A DNA stretch of 41,830 bases, taken from positions 1 through 41,830 of the forward strand of contig JASHNT010000034.1 of NCBI GenBank assembly GCA_030041495.1, written 5' to 3'. The first letter of the stretch is position 1; every line of letters starts with the position of its first letter. Shown here one piece after another: positions 32,886 to 41,650 of the stretch. Both the position numbers and the translations under genes were made by a program. This DNA comes from Bryobacteraceae bacterium. Its GTDB lineage: Bacteria; Acidobacteriota; Terriglobia; Bryobacterales; Bryobacteraceae. A model generated the notes under the pieces. It saw only the letters and a list, made by a program, of their open reading frames with translations. It searched no databases and was not told where the DNA came from.

Positions 32886-33956
32886 TCACATCTGGATCTG
32901 GAGGCCGAGTCCCGCCTCCCAAAAGTCCGGGTTTTGCCCGTTGAAAACGACGCGCTGATAGAACAGGGTCGCGCGTGCGTTAAACTGCTTCATCACGTAG
33001 TTGAAATTGAATTCGCCGGTCTTCTGGTTGTAGCTAGGCTTGGCGCCCTGCGTGAAATCGGCCTTCGCGAACTTGCCCAAGACTTCGAACTTTCCGTACC
33101 CGACTTTCTTGGGGAACAGGTAGCTGGCCAACCCGTAGGCGCCCTGGCTGTGGGTGTACAGCGGGTTGTAGCCGCCGAGTTGGTTGTAATTGGAATATTC
33201 ACTCTCGATCGAAAACGATCCGCCGTTATGGAGTTTTTTCTCCAGCAGAAAATCGGCGGTGGCCGCCGTATGGCCGTCTTGCCACTGAGTCGCGCCGCCC
33301 AGGGCGAGCAGGTTCTTATCGCCGTAATAGGTGCCGTTCAAGTAATAGCCGTCTTCCGGATCCCAGAAGTCGATCTGCACGCGCGCGGCGCCCAGCAGGT
33401 GGTTCAGGTTGTCCGCGGTCTTGCCGTCGAAGGCGCCGAGGGAAACCTTGATCTTTTTGGCGAAGGTGCCCCAGTAAGTGACGCCGTTATCGCGCCCTTG
33501 GTAGATGCCGGGATAGCCGTCCTGAATACCATCGGAAAAAGGGAGCCACTCGTGGGAATAGAACGGCCCATACAAATCCGCTCGATCGCTGGGCGGCAGG
33601 AAGCGGCCGAACCAGAGGTTGAACTCGGGCGAGACTTCCAAACGCGCGACCGCGTCCAGCACGTCCACCGTGTTGGTGACGCTGTTGTAGTCGGTGTTGA
33701 ACATGAACTTGAAATCTTCGTAGACCGGGCCGCTCACGTACAGGCGGATATCGTTGATCTGGAATTGATCGGTAGTGGGCCCGCCGTCAGGCGTGGTGCT
33801 GACGAAACTGGTTCGCAACCCCGCGCCGACCGTGATCGGGCCGAGATTGCCTTGCGCGCACGCGGGAATCGCAAGCGCCAGCACCGCCAGGCACGGCAAC
33901 AACGTCGATTGTCGCGTAATGAACGCAGCCTCATTAGCGACACGTAGTCTTAGCAT
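32886..33956 (-). CDS. Outer-membrane porin of the urea operon
   Basis: 356 residues from ATG 33956, preceded by AGAGAGGA at about 10 nt. A signal peptide (STLLPCLAVLALAIPACAQG) leads into beta-strand-like sequence with alternating hydrophobic and polar residues and many aromatic residues: VYEDFKFMFNTDYNSVTNTV, RLEVSPEFNLWFGRFLPPSD, YYLNGTYYGDKNLLALGG, ending in GLGLQIQM. This pattern and the FGRFLPPSDRA phrase match porin families related to OprP/phosphate-selective porins. Its location immediately in front of urtA suggests it admits urea through the outer membrane, as inference from position. The final residue is Met, not the usual aromatic, which is uncommon for a porin. Confidence 0.82.
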   Translation of the reverse strand: MLRLRVANEAAFITRQSTLLPCLAVLALAIPACAQGNLGPITVGAGLRTSFVSTTPDGGPTTDQFQINDIRLYVSGPVYEDFKFMFNTDYNSVTNTVDVLDAVARLEVSPEFNLWFGRFLPPSDRADLYGPFYSHEWLPFSDGIQDGYPGIYQGRDNGVTYWGTFAKKIKVSLGAFDGKTADNLNHLLGAARVQIDFWDPEDGYYLNGTYYGDKNLLALGGATQWQDGHTAATADFLLEKKLHNGGSFSIESEYSNYNQLGGYNPLYTHSQGAYGLASYLFPKKVGYGKFEVLGKFAKADFTQGAKPSYNQKTGEFNFNYVMKQFNARATLFYQRVVFNGQNPDFWEAGLGLQIQM

Positions 33957-33974
33957 GAAAATAGAATCCTCTCT

Positions 33975-34011
33975 GGGCACACTATTGCCCGGCCGCGAGT
34001 GTTCCTCACGG
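33975..34011 (-). promoter_or_regulatory. Two adjacent hairpins in the porin mRNA leader
   Basis: In RNA sense (minus strand), CCGTGAG / CTCGCGG (34011-34005 with 33999-33993, loop 5 nt, one G-U pair) is followed by GGGCA / TGCCC (33990-33986... on plus: GGGCA 33975-33979, TGCCC 33986-33990, loop 6 nt). ACACT of the first hairpin (34002-33998) can pair instead with AGTGT in the loop of the second (33983-33979), giving a possible pseudoknot or switch just upstream of the ribosome-binding site. Confidence 0.45.
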
Positions 34012-34369
34012 AAAAAGTTAAATTGAGCAGCGCTTAAATACGCGAATCCGCACAAACAGGCGGAGCAGCATTCCAGGGGAAGGCAGTTGAGACCGCGACT
34101 CTAAGTTTTCCGGGAGCGGGAATGGCTCAACCCGGGGCCGTTCGCTGGTCCCGTCCGGCGGCTCCGATCAGAGCTGAAGCCGATCCGGAACAGGTGCTTG
34201 CCGCTCGAATAGGCGGCGTACATCAACCCTGGAAAAAGGCACCAAGGTCTCATGCCGGAATTGCCCAACGGTTGAAACCGCTAGGCTTGTCTAAACTTGG
34301 ACAAGGCTGCTTGCGTAGACGGGGCGCACACAGCTACGACGGCAAGAGACTGAATCTCTTTAGGAAAGA

Positions 34370-34399
34370 AATGTAACATCCAACTGTAACAACCGTCAA
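34370..34399 (-). promoter_or_regulatory. Predicted promoter of porin-urtABCDE with overlapping direct repeats
   Basis: TTGACG (34399-34394) and TACATT (34375-34370) are 18 bp apart, a good sigma70-type pair on the minus strand. GTTAC occurs twice (34390-34386 and 34377-34373) with 8 bp between, i.e. two half-sites one turn-and-a-bit apart lying on the spacer and -10. This resembles an operator. It does not match the NtcA palindrome, since the repeats are direct. Confidence 0.5.
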
Positions 34400-34460
34400 G
34401 AAGGTATTTCTGATGGAAGACCAAAGCAAAATCTATGGACAGCCCATTGTCACGTGCATG

Positions 34461-35144
34461 CTAGACCTCGGCTTCGTCACGGTGGTGGGAGTGTCCGTGC
34501 TCGTGAGAATGCGTGTGGACGGGGGGGGTGCCAGAGGCAGTGGGGCCTTTGGCTCTTTGCGCGTCCAACCAGATCAGCACCTGGTCGAGACCTCCGCCGC
34601 TCTTGAGATTGGTGAACACAAACGGGCGTTCCCCGCGCATCCGCCGGGCGTCGCGGTCCATGACTTCCAGCGAAGCGCCCACATGCGGAGCCAGATCGAT
34701 CTTGTTGATCACCAGCAAGCCGCTGCGCTTGATGCCCGGTCCGCCCTTGCGCGGAATCTTATCGCCTCCCGCCACGTCGATAACGTAGATGAAGGCGTCT
34801 ACCAGCTCCGGACTGAAGGCCGCCGCCAGATTGTCGCCGCCGCTTTCGACGAAGATCAACTCGACGCCCGGGTGCAGCGCTTCCAGTCGCGCGATTGCCT
34901 CCAGGTTCATGGACGCGTCTTCGCGAATGGCGGCGTGAGGACAGCCTCCCGTCTCGACGCCCGATACGCGATCGCTGGGCAGAGTGCCCTGGCGGATGAG
35001 GAACTCCGCGTCTTCCTTGGTGTAGATATCATTTGTCACCACGGCCAAATTGACCGACGGCCACAAGCGCCGGGTCAAGCAATCCACCAACGCCGTCTTT
35101 CCCGATCCCACCGGACCCGCAATCCCGACTCGAAACGCCCGCAT
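34461..35144 (-). CDS. ureG: Urease accessory GTPase UreG with His-rich C-terminal tail
   Basis: 227 residues from ATG 35144 (GGAGCA upstream). The P-loop is [17 protein letters not shown], followed by [34 protein letters not shown] with the metal-binding Cys-Pro-His, [19 protein letters not shown], and [20 protein letters not shown]. UreG hydrolyses GTP to help load nickel into urease with UreF and UreD. The C-terminus carries [12 protein letters not shown] at residues 210-221 (7 His), a nickel-binding-type tail normally found on UreE or at the N-terminus of UreG. Eight consecutive C (34521-34528 as G on the plus strand) lie just before the codons of this tail. No ureE gene was found in the window. 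Confidence 0.94.
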   Translation of the reverse strand: MRAFRVGIAGPVGSGKTALVDCLTRRLWPSVNLAVVTNDIYTKEDAEFLIRQGTLPSDRVSGVETGGCPHAAIREDASMNLEAIARLEALHPGVELIFVESGGDNLAAAFSPELVDAFIYVIDVAGGDKIPRKGGPGIKRSGLLVINKIDLAPHVGASLEVMDRDARRMRGERPFVFTNLKSGGGLDQVLIWLDAQRAKGPTASGTPPVHTHSHEHGHSHHRDEAEV

Positions 35145-35166
35145 CACTGCTCCTTTCCAAAACTTC

Positions 35167-36879
35167 CTAAAACAAGAAATACCGCTGCGCCAAAGGCAGA
35201 ACTTGCGCCGGCTCACAGGTGAGCAGTTCGCCGTCTGCCCGAACTTCGTAAGTCTCAGGGTCCACTTCAATGCGCGGAGTGGCGGAGTTGTGGATCATGT
35301 CGCGCTTGCCGATCGTGCGGCATCCGCGCACTGCGACCGCACGCTTGCCGAAGTGTTCGCCCGCTCCCGCCTCCAGGCCCGCCTGCGATACGAATGTCGC
35401 TGACGTAGACGCAGTTGCGCGGCCGAAGGATCCGAACATCGGCCGGTACAACACCGGCTGGGGAGTGGGGATGGACGCGTTCGCATCGCCCATTATGCTC
35501 CACGCGATGAAGCCGCCCTTGACTACCATTTCCGGTTTCACGCCGAACATCGACGGCTTCCACAATACGATATCGGCGAGCTTGCCGGGTTCGAGGGAGC
35601 CCACCTCGTGCGCGATGCCGTGCGTGATGGCCGGATTGATCGTGTATTTGGCGACGTAGCGCCGCACTCGGAAATTGTCGTTGCGCGAGGAATCTTCGGA
35701 CAGCGTCCCGCGCTGGGTTTTCATCTTGTGTGCGGTCTGCCAAGTGCGTGTCACCACTTCGCCGATCCGTCCCATGGCTTGCGAGTCGCTCGAGATCATG
35801 CTGAAGACGCCCAAATCGTGAAGAATATCCTCGGCCGCAATCGTTTCAGGCCGAATCCGGCTCTCCGCGAAAGCCACGTCCTCCGGCACCAGCGGATTCA
35901 GGTGATGGCACACCATGAGCATGTCCAGATGCTCAGCGATGGTGTTGACGGTGTAGGGTCGGGTCGGATTCGTGGACGATGGCAGAATGTGCGGAAGCGC
36001 TGCGATGCGAATGATGTCCGGAGCATGGCCGCCTCCCGCGCCTTCGGTGTGATAGGTATGAATGGCGCGTCCGGCTATGGCTGCGATGGTGTCCTCCACG
36101 AAACCCGCTTCGTTGATCGTGTCGGTATGAATCGCGACCTGGACGTCGAACTGGTCGGCGACTTTCAAACACGTATCGATCGCTGCCGGAGTGGTGCCCC
36201 AATCCTCGTGTAGCTTCAGCCCGCACGCTCCCGCTCGAATCTGCTCCGCGAGGGGTTCGGCCGTGCTGGCGTTGCCTTTCCCGAGAAAGCCGAAGTTCAT
36301 CGGCCAGGCGTCCGCCGCTTCCAGCATCCGCGCCATGTTCCAGGCCCCCGGCGTGCAAGTGGTCGCATCGGTTCCGGTGGCCGGTCCAGTGCCTCCGCCA
36401 ATCATGGTGGTGATGCCGTTCGATAGCGCTTCGTAAACCTGCTGCGGCGAGATGAAATGAATGTGGCTGTCGATGGCGCCTGCCGTTACGATCAGGTTTT
36501 CGCCCGCGATCACTTCAGTCGCAGCGCCCACGACCAACTCCGGGTCAACGCCTTCCATCGTATCCGGGTTCCCTGCTTTGCCCACCTTCACGATGCGCCC
36601 ATCGCGTATGCCGATGTCGCCCTTGACGATCCCCCAATGGTCGACGATCAGCGCGTTGGTGATCACGAGGTCTAAAGCTCCTTGGGCGCGCGTGGCTTGC
36701 GAGCTTTGTCCCATGCCGTCGCGAATCACCTTGCCGCCGCCGAAGGTAATTTCGTCGCCGTAAACGGCAAAGTCTCTTTCTACTTCGACGATCAGCTCGG
36801 TGTCGGCCAGACGCACGCGGTCACCGGTAGTGGGACCGTATAAGTCCGCATAGGTGCGCCGTGGGATGGTGAGGCTCAT
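35167..36879 (-). CDS. ureC: Urease alpha subunit UreC
   Basis: 570 residues, the full catalytic subunit. Landmarks: [31 protein letters not shown] with the two His nickel ligands, [10 protein letters not shown] with the Lys that is carbamylated to bridge the nickel pair, [33 protein letters not shown], and [18 protein letters not shown] with the flap His. [20 protein letters not shown] contains the Asp ligand. It hydrolyses urea to ammonia and carbamate in the cytoplasm. ATG 36879 overlaps the ureAB stop as ATGA. All active-site residues I could check are present. Confidence 0.97.
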   Translation of the reverse strand: MSLTIPRRTYADLYGPTTGDRVRLADTELIVEVERDFAVYGDEITFGGGKVIRDGMGQSSQATRAQGALDLVITNALIVDHWGIVKGDIGIRDGRIVKVGKAGNPDTMEGVDPELVVGAATEVIAGENLIVTAGAIDSHIHFISPQQVYEALSNGITTMIGGGTGPATGTDATTCTPGAWNMARMLEAADAWPMNFGFLGKGNASTAEPLAEQIRAGACGLKLHEDWGTTPAAIDTCLKVADQFDVQVAIHTDTINEAGFVEDTIAAIAGRAIHTYHTEGAGGGHAPDIIRIAALPHILPSSTNPTRPYTVNTIAEHLDMLMVCHHLNPLVPEDVAFAESRIRPETIAAEDILHDLGVFSMISSDSQAMGRIGEVVTRTWQTAHKMKTQRGTLSEDSSRNDNFRVRRYVAKYTINPAITHGIAHEVGSLEPGKLADIVLWKPSMFGVKPEMVVKGGFIAWSIMGDANASIPTPQPVLYRPMFGSFGRATASTSATFVSQAGLEAGAGEHFGKRAVAVRGCRTIGKRDMIHNSATPRIEVDPETYEVRADGELLTCEPAQVLPLAQRYFLF

Positions 36880-37508
36880 TTGGTCCCTCTGCCTTTGTGG
36901 CCCAGAACAAGTTTCGCGCCGGCGAGTTCCACCAACTCGACTTCCTTTTCATCTCCGGGCTCGAATCGCACGGACGTTCCGGCGGGAATATTCAAACGCA
37001 TGCCGCGGGCGGCGGCGCGGTCGAACTTGAGCGCGTCATTGACCTCGTAGAAGTGATAGTGGCTGCCCACCTGCACCGGGCGGTCACCGGTCTGCGTGAC
37101 GGTCACGCGCGCCGTGCGTCGTGCAACGTTGGCTTGAACGGGTGCTTGATCGAGAAAATACTCGCCTGGCTGCATCGTTGGCTGGGGCTGCGCCTGGGGA
37201 CTTGAGTTCAGAATCGGATCGTGAACCGTGACCAGTTTGGTTCCGTCGGGGAAGGTTGCCTCCACCTGCACCTCATGAATCATGCCCGCGACTCCTTCAA
37301 TGACGTCCGCGGTAGCGAGAACGTTCGTCCCAAGTGTCATGATCTCGGCTACCGTTTTGCCGTCGCGCGCCCACTCCATTATCTCCGCAGTCAGAATCGC
37401 CATGGCTTCCGGATAGTTCAGCTTCACGCCGCGCGCCTTGCGCCGGCGCGCCACTTCCGCTGCCGCGAAAATCATCAACCGCTCCTGCTCGCGAGCCGTT
37501 AGGTGCAT
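36876..37508 (-). CDS. ureAB: Fused urease gamma-beta subunit UreAB
   Basis: 210 residues from ATG 37508 with GAGGGGG just upstream; the open frame extends to 37706 but that part overlaps ureD. Residues 1-100 are the gamma subunit: [60 protein letters not shown] and [20 protein letters not shown]. After a Gln/Pro-rich linker ([12 protein letters not shown]), residues about 112-205 are the beta subunit: [60 protein letters not shown]. Gamma and beta are separate genes in most bacteria but fused in, for example, Helicobacter. Confidence 0.95.
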   Translation of the reverse strand: MHLTAREQERLMIFAAAEVARRRKARGVKLNYPEAMAILTAEIMEWARDGKTVAEIMTLGTNVLATADVIEGVAGMIHEVQVEATFPDGTKLVTVHDPILNSSPQAQPQPTMQPGEYFLDQAPVQANVARRTARVTVTQTGDRPVQVGSHYHFYEVNDALKFDRAAARGMRLNIPAGTSVRFEPGDEKEVELVELAGAKLVLGHKGRGTK

Positions 37509-37552
37509 CGAACCCCCTCGATCCTTCTCATCATACGCGTGGTCGGTGAAGA

Positions 37553-38437
37553 CTAGTAAAGTTTGCGCGGCGGTATTCCTTCCGAGCCGGTAACGGCGCG
37601 TCGCGCCATGCGCCAAAAATCCGTCAGCGCAGCATGAATCGGGAGCGCGCTCGAACTCAGCCCACGGACGGCGACTCCGTCCGAGACGAAAGCGCTCGCG
37701 CCCCACACGGCCTCACCTGCTTGCGAGCGCTCCCGCGCTGCTTCGTTGAGCCGGTCTTCCAACCCGGGCCAGAACGAAGCTTCGCGGCCCTCCTGGCAGA
37801 TATTGAGGCTGGTCAACCATCCGTGGCCGTGCATGCGCGCCGCTACGGCCAGTGGTTTCAAGCGGGGATTCAGCGCGAAGTTCTCACGCAATACTTCTCG
37901 TTCGGCGTTCGCAATTCTAGTTGCGATGCGCAGATGGTCGAAGGCGAAGTGCTCGCCGCTCGCCCGCCGGCCCGGCGCCAGGACTTCCCACCAGAACAGA
38001 GCAGCTCCGCGAGCCAGCCGGATTTCGGTTCGCTGGCTGTGCCGCGAGCCCGCGTAAGGAATGATTGGATCGGGCAAATACTCAAGCAGCGCGTCCTCGC
38101 CGACATCGATCTCGATCACTTGCTGCGAATCGGCCGAGCCTGGGCGATGACGGTAGAGGCGCGTCGCACCTGTGGTAGTGACTTGCGCCCGCGCGCCCGC
38201 CGCTACTTCGATGCGCAGCGCCAAACGGTCGCCTGCCAGAATTCCGCCCGAGACATTATGCAAATGAGTTAGGAGGCTTCCGTTTTCTTGCGGGAAGGCG
38301 CGGACAACCTTCCAGGGAGGATCCTGCCGCTCTACGCGAAGCTGGCCGGGCTCGAAGCGCAGACTCAACTGATGAACAGGCGCGTTTCCAGAGTGCCGTG
38401 CCGCATGGATGCGAGCTCCGGCAGTGGATTGAAGCAC
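37553..38437 (-). CDS. ureD: Urease accessory protein UreD
   Basis: 294 residues. GTG 38437 has a strong GAGGAGG 5 nt upstream, which favours it over a TTG at 38368 overlapping the ureF stop; the start lies 73 nt inside ureF. Conserved parts: [58 protein letters not shown] and [20 protein letters not shown]. UreD is the scaffold that binds apo-urease with UreF and UreG. The C-terminus ends in a basic tail (EGIPPRKLY). Co-transcribed with ureF and ureAB. Confidence 0.92.
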   Translation of the reverse strand: MLQSTAGARIHAARHSGNAPVHQLSLRFEPGQLRVERQDPPWKVVRAFPQENGSLLTHLHNVSGGILAGDRLALRIEVAAGARAQVTTTGATRLYRHRPGSADSQQVIEIDVGEDALLEYLPDPIIPYAGSRHSQRTEIRLARGAALFWWEVLAPGRRASGEHFAFDHLRIATRIANAEREVLRENFALNPRLKPLAVAARMHGHGWLTSLNICQEGREASFWPGLEDRLNEAARERSQAGEAVWGASAFVSDGVAVRGLSSSALPIHAALTDFWRMARRAVTGSEGIPPRKLY

Positions 38438-39018
38438 TGTACCTCCTCATCGAGCGTGAGTACGGTCCTCCCCACGTGCGCTATCGACCCTTGCAGATTC
38501 CACAGGATTCTGCTGGCCGCGCTTTGCCCCAGCGGCATCAAACGCTGGCAGGAGGAGACCATCGCCGTCACGGACTGCTGCAAATAGGCCAGCACGGCGG
38601 CGTAGCGCGACACTCCGGCAACCGCGCAAGCCCTACCGAAAGCAACGCTGTAATGCAGATCGGTTGCGATGCCGGCTTGGGGAAGCCATCCGTTCACCAG
38701 TCCCGCTAACCGGCGGCCCAGCGCCAAGCTCGCTTCGCGAGATTCGCGGGCCGGCTTCCGCGCGCTCAGTTCTGCGCTCAGCTCGCCTAACTCGCCGGCT
38801 GAAACCGCGTTCCAGGCGCGTCGAACGAAGATCGCCTCCATGGATCCGGCTTCGTCCAAATAGTCGCGCAGGAAGGCCTCAAGATTCGCGGGAGTCAGAA
38901 CATGATCCTCGGCCAGCGTTTCCAATCCGAAGGAGTGGGCGGCGGAACCGACCGGTATCGCAGAATCCGCCAGTTGCAGCAATCCGAGCAGCGCCAAATC
39001 ATTCATCGTATCCGCCAC
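38365..39018 (-). CDS. ureF: Urease accessory protein UreF
   Basis: 217 residues, mostly helical. [26 protein letters not shown] is the conserved UreF N-terminus, followed by [29 protein letters not shown] and [28 protein letters not shown]. Start GTG 39018; ATG 39006 (in frame) is an alternative. UreF acts as the GTPase-controlling partner of UreG in nickel delivery. Here it is the first gene of the urease operon, ahead of ureD, an order different from the common ureDABCEFG or ureABCEFGD. No promoter could be assigned with confidence. Confidence 0.93.
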   Translation of the reverse strand: MADTMNDLALLGLLQLADSAIPVGSAAHSFGLETLAEDHVLTPANLEAFLRDYLDEAGSMEAIFVRRAWNAVSAGELGELSAELSARKPARESREASLALGRRLAGLVNGWLPQAGIATDLHYSVAFGRACAVAGVSRYAAVLAYLQQSVTAMVSSCQRLMPLGQSAASRILWNLQGSIAHVGRTVLTLDEEVQCFNPLPELASMRHGTLETRLFIS

Positions 39019-39131
39019 GGCGCACTGCCGGTGATAACGGCGCCAGCGGCCATGCTATCACAGCGGCAGCTCCGGAAAGATGGTGCGGCGGTTCCGCAAC
39101 GGGCCAGCCCGGACCGGTGGCGAGTCCGTCG

Positions 39132-39461
39132 AATATCGAGTGTCTGGAACGCCTGCAGATCCCCGCCTATCCGCCTCTGGCGGGTCAGGGAAGCGTCGAA
39201 CAAAGTGTGCAGGTAAAATCCGTTGACGTTGGAAGGCTCGTCGAGAGGTTCTTCAAGGAGGGCGCGGAGAACGCCCTTGAGAACTCCCGATTTTCCAAAG
39301 CCTGCGGTGGGAAGACCATCACGCTGGTCTTTTACTTCGCTAACCGGGAGGGCGGAAACTGCCGACCTCGGCGCGCCGGGCGGCACCGGCTCAAAACCGA
39401 GAGACAGTCAGGGACGGAACTTATTCACCGGACTAGCAAAGCACGGAAGGGCTGCGCGTGA
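39132..39461 (+). pseudogene. TonB C-terminal-like gene remnant
   Basis: A plus-strand frame without a credible start contains NIECLERLQIPAYPPLAGQG, which resembles the TonB-C opening (Y-P-x-L-A-x-Q-x-x), then SVEQSVQVKS and EGAENALENSRFSKACGGKT, ITLVFYFANREGG. A TonB C-terminal domain has a longer middle, so an internal loss of some ten residues is likely. The frame continues as unstructured sequence to the stop at 39461. It begins inside the region next to the divergent ureF start, and no signal peptide or TonB box is left. The 626-bp gap 39019-39644 contains nothing else recognised. Confidence 0.5.
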
Positions 39462-39644
39462 ACCAACTGATGCCTGAGGAAAACATCTTCGAACTACCGG
39501 GAATCGAAGGCGTGTGCCGCCGGTTCGGCTCGGTTCACCTGAGCCTAAGTCGTGCCAGTTGCGTCCAGTTCGCACGGCGAAATGCCGCTCAGACCCAGTG
39601 ATCGCGAAACAGCAGTGCCTATGCCATTGGCGTATCATTGAGAT

Positions 39645-39968
39645 GTGAAAGGCACCTCGATCACGGTAGTCGAGGTGGAACCCTTTCCGGCGAGGGCAGT
39701 CGAGGTTTGGAGTGACGAAAAGCGCCTGGAATTCGTCAGCTATGTCGCCTCCAATCCCGAAGCGGGCGATCTCATTCCCGGTGGCGCTGGCGTTCGCAAG
39801 GTCCGCTGGAGCCGAGCGGGGATGGGGAAACGCGGAGGAGTGCGCGTGATCTATTGCTTTCATGACGAATCGATGCCCTTGTTCCCGCTCACCGTTTATC
39901 CGAAGAGCCGCCCAGAAAACCTGTCGGCCGCAGAGCTCAAGTTGATCAGGCAGGTGATGTCGATTTGA
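39645..39968 (+). CDS. HigB/RelE-type (Gp49-like) toxin
   Basis: 107 residues from GTG 39645. The family signature is visible: ASNPEAGDLIPGGAGVRKVRW, GKRGGVRVIYCFHDESMPLF and LTVYPKSRPENLSAAELKLI, which match HigB2/RelE-type ribosome-dependent mRNA interferases (R-W, K-R-G-G-x-R-V-I-Y motifs). Toxin-first order with the XRE antitoxin 9 nt downstream is typical of HigBA. TATCAT at 39633-39638 is a possible -10 only 6 nt before the GTG. The toxin frame appears intact. Confidence 0.85.
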   Translation: MKGTSITVVEVEPFPARAVEVWSDEKRLEFVSYVASNPEAGDLIPGGAGVRKVRWSRAGMGKRGGVRVIYCFHDESMPLFPLTVYPKSRPENLSAAELKLIRQVMSI

Positions 39969-39977
39969 GACAAAGCT

Positions 39978-40306
39978 ATGGGAAAGACTAAATCGAGCAG
40001 AGCGAAAACTCCTTCGGTTGGATCCGAAATCATCGAAGGGCTACAGAACGCTGTGGCGTTCGCGAAAGGAAACAGGAGCAAGGGGCGGGTCCACCGCATA
40101 ATCGTGCCGCCTCACATCGATGTGAAGCGCGTTCGCCGGAAGTTGGGCATGTCGCAGGGCGACTTCGCTGAGCGCTTCGGAATCAACACGGCTACCCTGC
40201 GCAATTGGGAACAGGCCGTCGGCAACCGGAAGGACCGGCGCGCGTCCTGCTACAGATTATCGATCGCGAGCCCGCCGCAGTGCAGCGAATTTTACTCTCG
40301 CCCTAA
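39978..40306 (+). pseudogene. HigA-type XRE antitoxin with a one-base frameshift
   Basis: The frame from 39978 reads GRVHRIIVPPHIDVKRVRRK, LGMSQGDFAERFGINTATLRNWEQ, a clear helix-turn-helix, then leaves family sequence at about 40214. In the next frame the expected continuation is present: PEGPARVLLQIIDREPAAVQ, RILLSP, stop TAA 40304-40306. Adding one G after CAG at 40212-40214 (giving NWEQGRRQPEGP) restores the protein. As read, translation runs to TAG 40367 with an unrelated tail of about 50 residues. The DNA-binding part is intact, the C-terminal part is not. Confidence 0.75.
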
Positions 40307-40461
40307 CAAGTTGTTACTGGACTTAAAGCGACCTGCGCAACCCATTGAAGGTAAGAGGTCGTGGTAGCGCTTCCACGAGAAGTCCGGTCCGTGTCAAGCA
40401 AATTCATTCACGGCCTGCGATTCCCTCGAATGAGGAACACTCCTCCGCATCGCGGCCGGGC

Positions 40462-41058
40462 TCAGTCCAGGCCGTGCGCAGCGAGCCAAAGGCCATCATG
40501 AATGCTTTTGCTCGCCCGACTCGCCGACGAACTTCTCAGCGGGAGGTAATCGTAGCACTGCTGCGTGGCGCCGCCCTGGTCGGTGAGCAATCGAGTACTC
40601 CCTAACGCATCCACCGTAACATAACAGGCTTCCGAGCAGGGTAGGCTTTCTGGATTTCCGTATTCGGCGATCATCTCGCCCTTGGCATCGTAGACGAATG
40701 TCATGGTCACCACCGACCCCAGCACCGGGCCCACTTCCTGCACCCGCTTGCCGTTGCCGTCGTAACTATAGGTCCAGGTTGCGTTGCTGGCGCTACATAC
40801 CGTCGTGGTGGTGGGACAGTAGAATATCTGCCGGTTCTCCGCATCGTAGGCGTGGGTCGAGGGCCCCGGGTCGGCGAGAACGTTGCCCGCGGCATCGTAG
40901 CTCCAGCCCGAAGTCGCGTTCTGGTTATGCGAGCTGAAGCCGGAGGTCGAGGTCTGCGCCAGCGGCGATACGGGGAGGCCGACGTTGTTCAGCGCCCGGT
41001 TGCCGTAGGCATCGTAACTGAATGTTTGGCACGAAACGGATGAGGTGCACGGCTGGCT
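40462..41058 (-). pseudogene. 5'-truncated Rhs/YD-repeat fragment
   Basis: A single minus-strand frame holds YD-type repeats: CQTFSYDAYGNRALNNVGL, SGWSYDAAGNVLADPGPSTH, AYDAENRQIFY, TWTYSYDGNGKRVQE, TFVYDAKGEMIAEYG, and then VTVDALGSTRLLTDQGGATQ and CYDYLP, which is the conserved Rhs core end (D-x-L-G-S-T-R, Y-D-Y-L-P). The frame begins abruptly near 41058, next to the stop of the WG-repeat gene, and the core ends at about 40543, before an unrelated tail to the stop at 40462. No start codon or upstream shell region is left, so it is a displaced core fragment. Confidence 0.75.
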
Positions 41059-41066
41059 AGCCCTCT

Positions 41067-41650
41067 CTAAAGAAATGCCGGTGGTGCCTGCACGAATGCA
41101 CCCGGCTCAGAGGTCCATACTATGTCTCCATTGCGGCGGATGTAGGAATAGGTGTCTCCTCGGCGCACGACCGCCAGATTTCCAAAGAAGCGGTAGCAAC
41201 GGTCGAATGTGGGCTGAATAGCCCATGAACCGTTGCCACAAACGAATCCAGCTTGGCCGTCCAGCTTTGCATTGGCTATCCCTTGCTCAAGCCCTCCAAG
41301 GTCCGTGAACTTGAAATCCACGACCAACTTTCCGCCGAGGTCAATCATGCCCCACCGTCCATCACGGCGCACAGAAGCAAGGGCTTCAGAAAACGGATTC
41401 AGGTCCTCATATTCGGGTGGGATGACAAAGTTACCCGAGTGGTCAATGAAACCCCATCTTCCATCGATCTGTGCTGCGGCGAGTCCGTAGCTAAAACCCT
41501 GTGGCCGTACCGATTCAAAAACGTGAGGAATTCTTATCTCCCCGCGGTGATCGACGAATCCCCATCTGTCATCACGGCAGACGCCGGCAAGACCGTCACT
41601 AAAAAGGCGGCATTGTTGAAAGTCAGCCCGAATAACGTACGCATCACATG
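41067..41650 (-). pseudogene. WG-repeat protein gene, 5' end lost near an IS66-type element
   Basis: Minus-strand frame with repeated W-G-F/M-I/V-D units: DDRWGFVDHRGEIRIP, DGRWGFIDHSGNFVIPPEYED, DGRWGMIDLGGKLVVDFKF, then NGSWAIQPTFDRCYRFFG; stop at 41067. Each unit is about 45 residues. Going upstream the frame stays open through about 41650 and meets TAA only in sequence that seems to belong to the IS66-type end, so the gene's 5' end was probably removed when the element arrived. WG-repeat proteins include immunity-type proteins beside Rhs genes; that role here is inference. Confidence 0.6.

Larger units (their letters stand above)
33957..34460. other. 504-bp non-coding region between ureG and the porin
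   Basis: No gene is supported. The plus-strand frame 34122-34376 lacks any recognisable motif. The minus strand carries the predicted promoter (34370-34399), direct repeats, and several hairpins: AAGAGA/TCTCTT (34344-34360), CTTGTC/GACAAG (34286-34305), and the two near the porin start. From the promoter to the porin ATG is about 400 nt, a very long leader for a transport operon. Confidence 0.5.

Noticed and set aside
34122-34376. 84-codon plus-strand frame in the porin leader region
   Set aside because: No recognisable motif, no ribosome-binding site, and it is antisense to the predicted leader.
33957-34460. Guanidine-I or glutamine riboswitch, or a sigma54 promoter, in front of the porin
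   Set aside because: The conserved core sequences that I know for these are not present; only generic hairpins and a sigma70-like pair are seen.
39003-39386. Minus-strand frame of 127 codons next to ureF, considered as a transposase remnant
   Set aside because: No DDE or helix-turn-helix motif could be recognised; the plus strand reads better as a TonB-C remnant.
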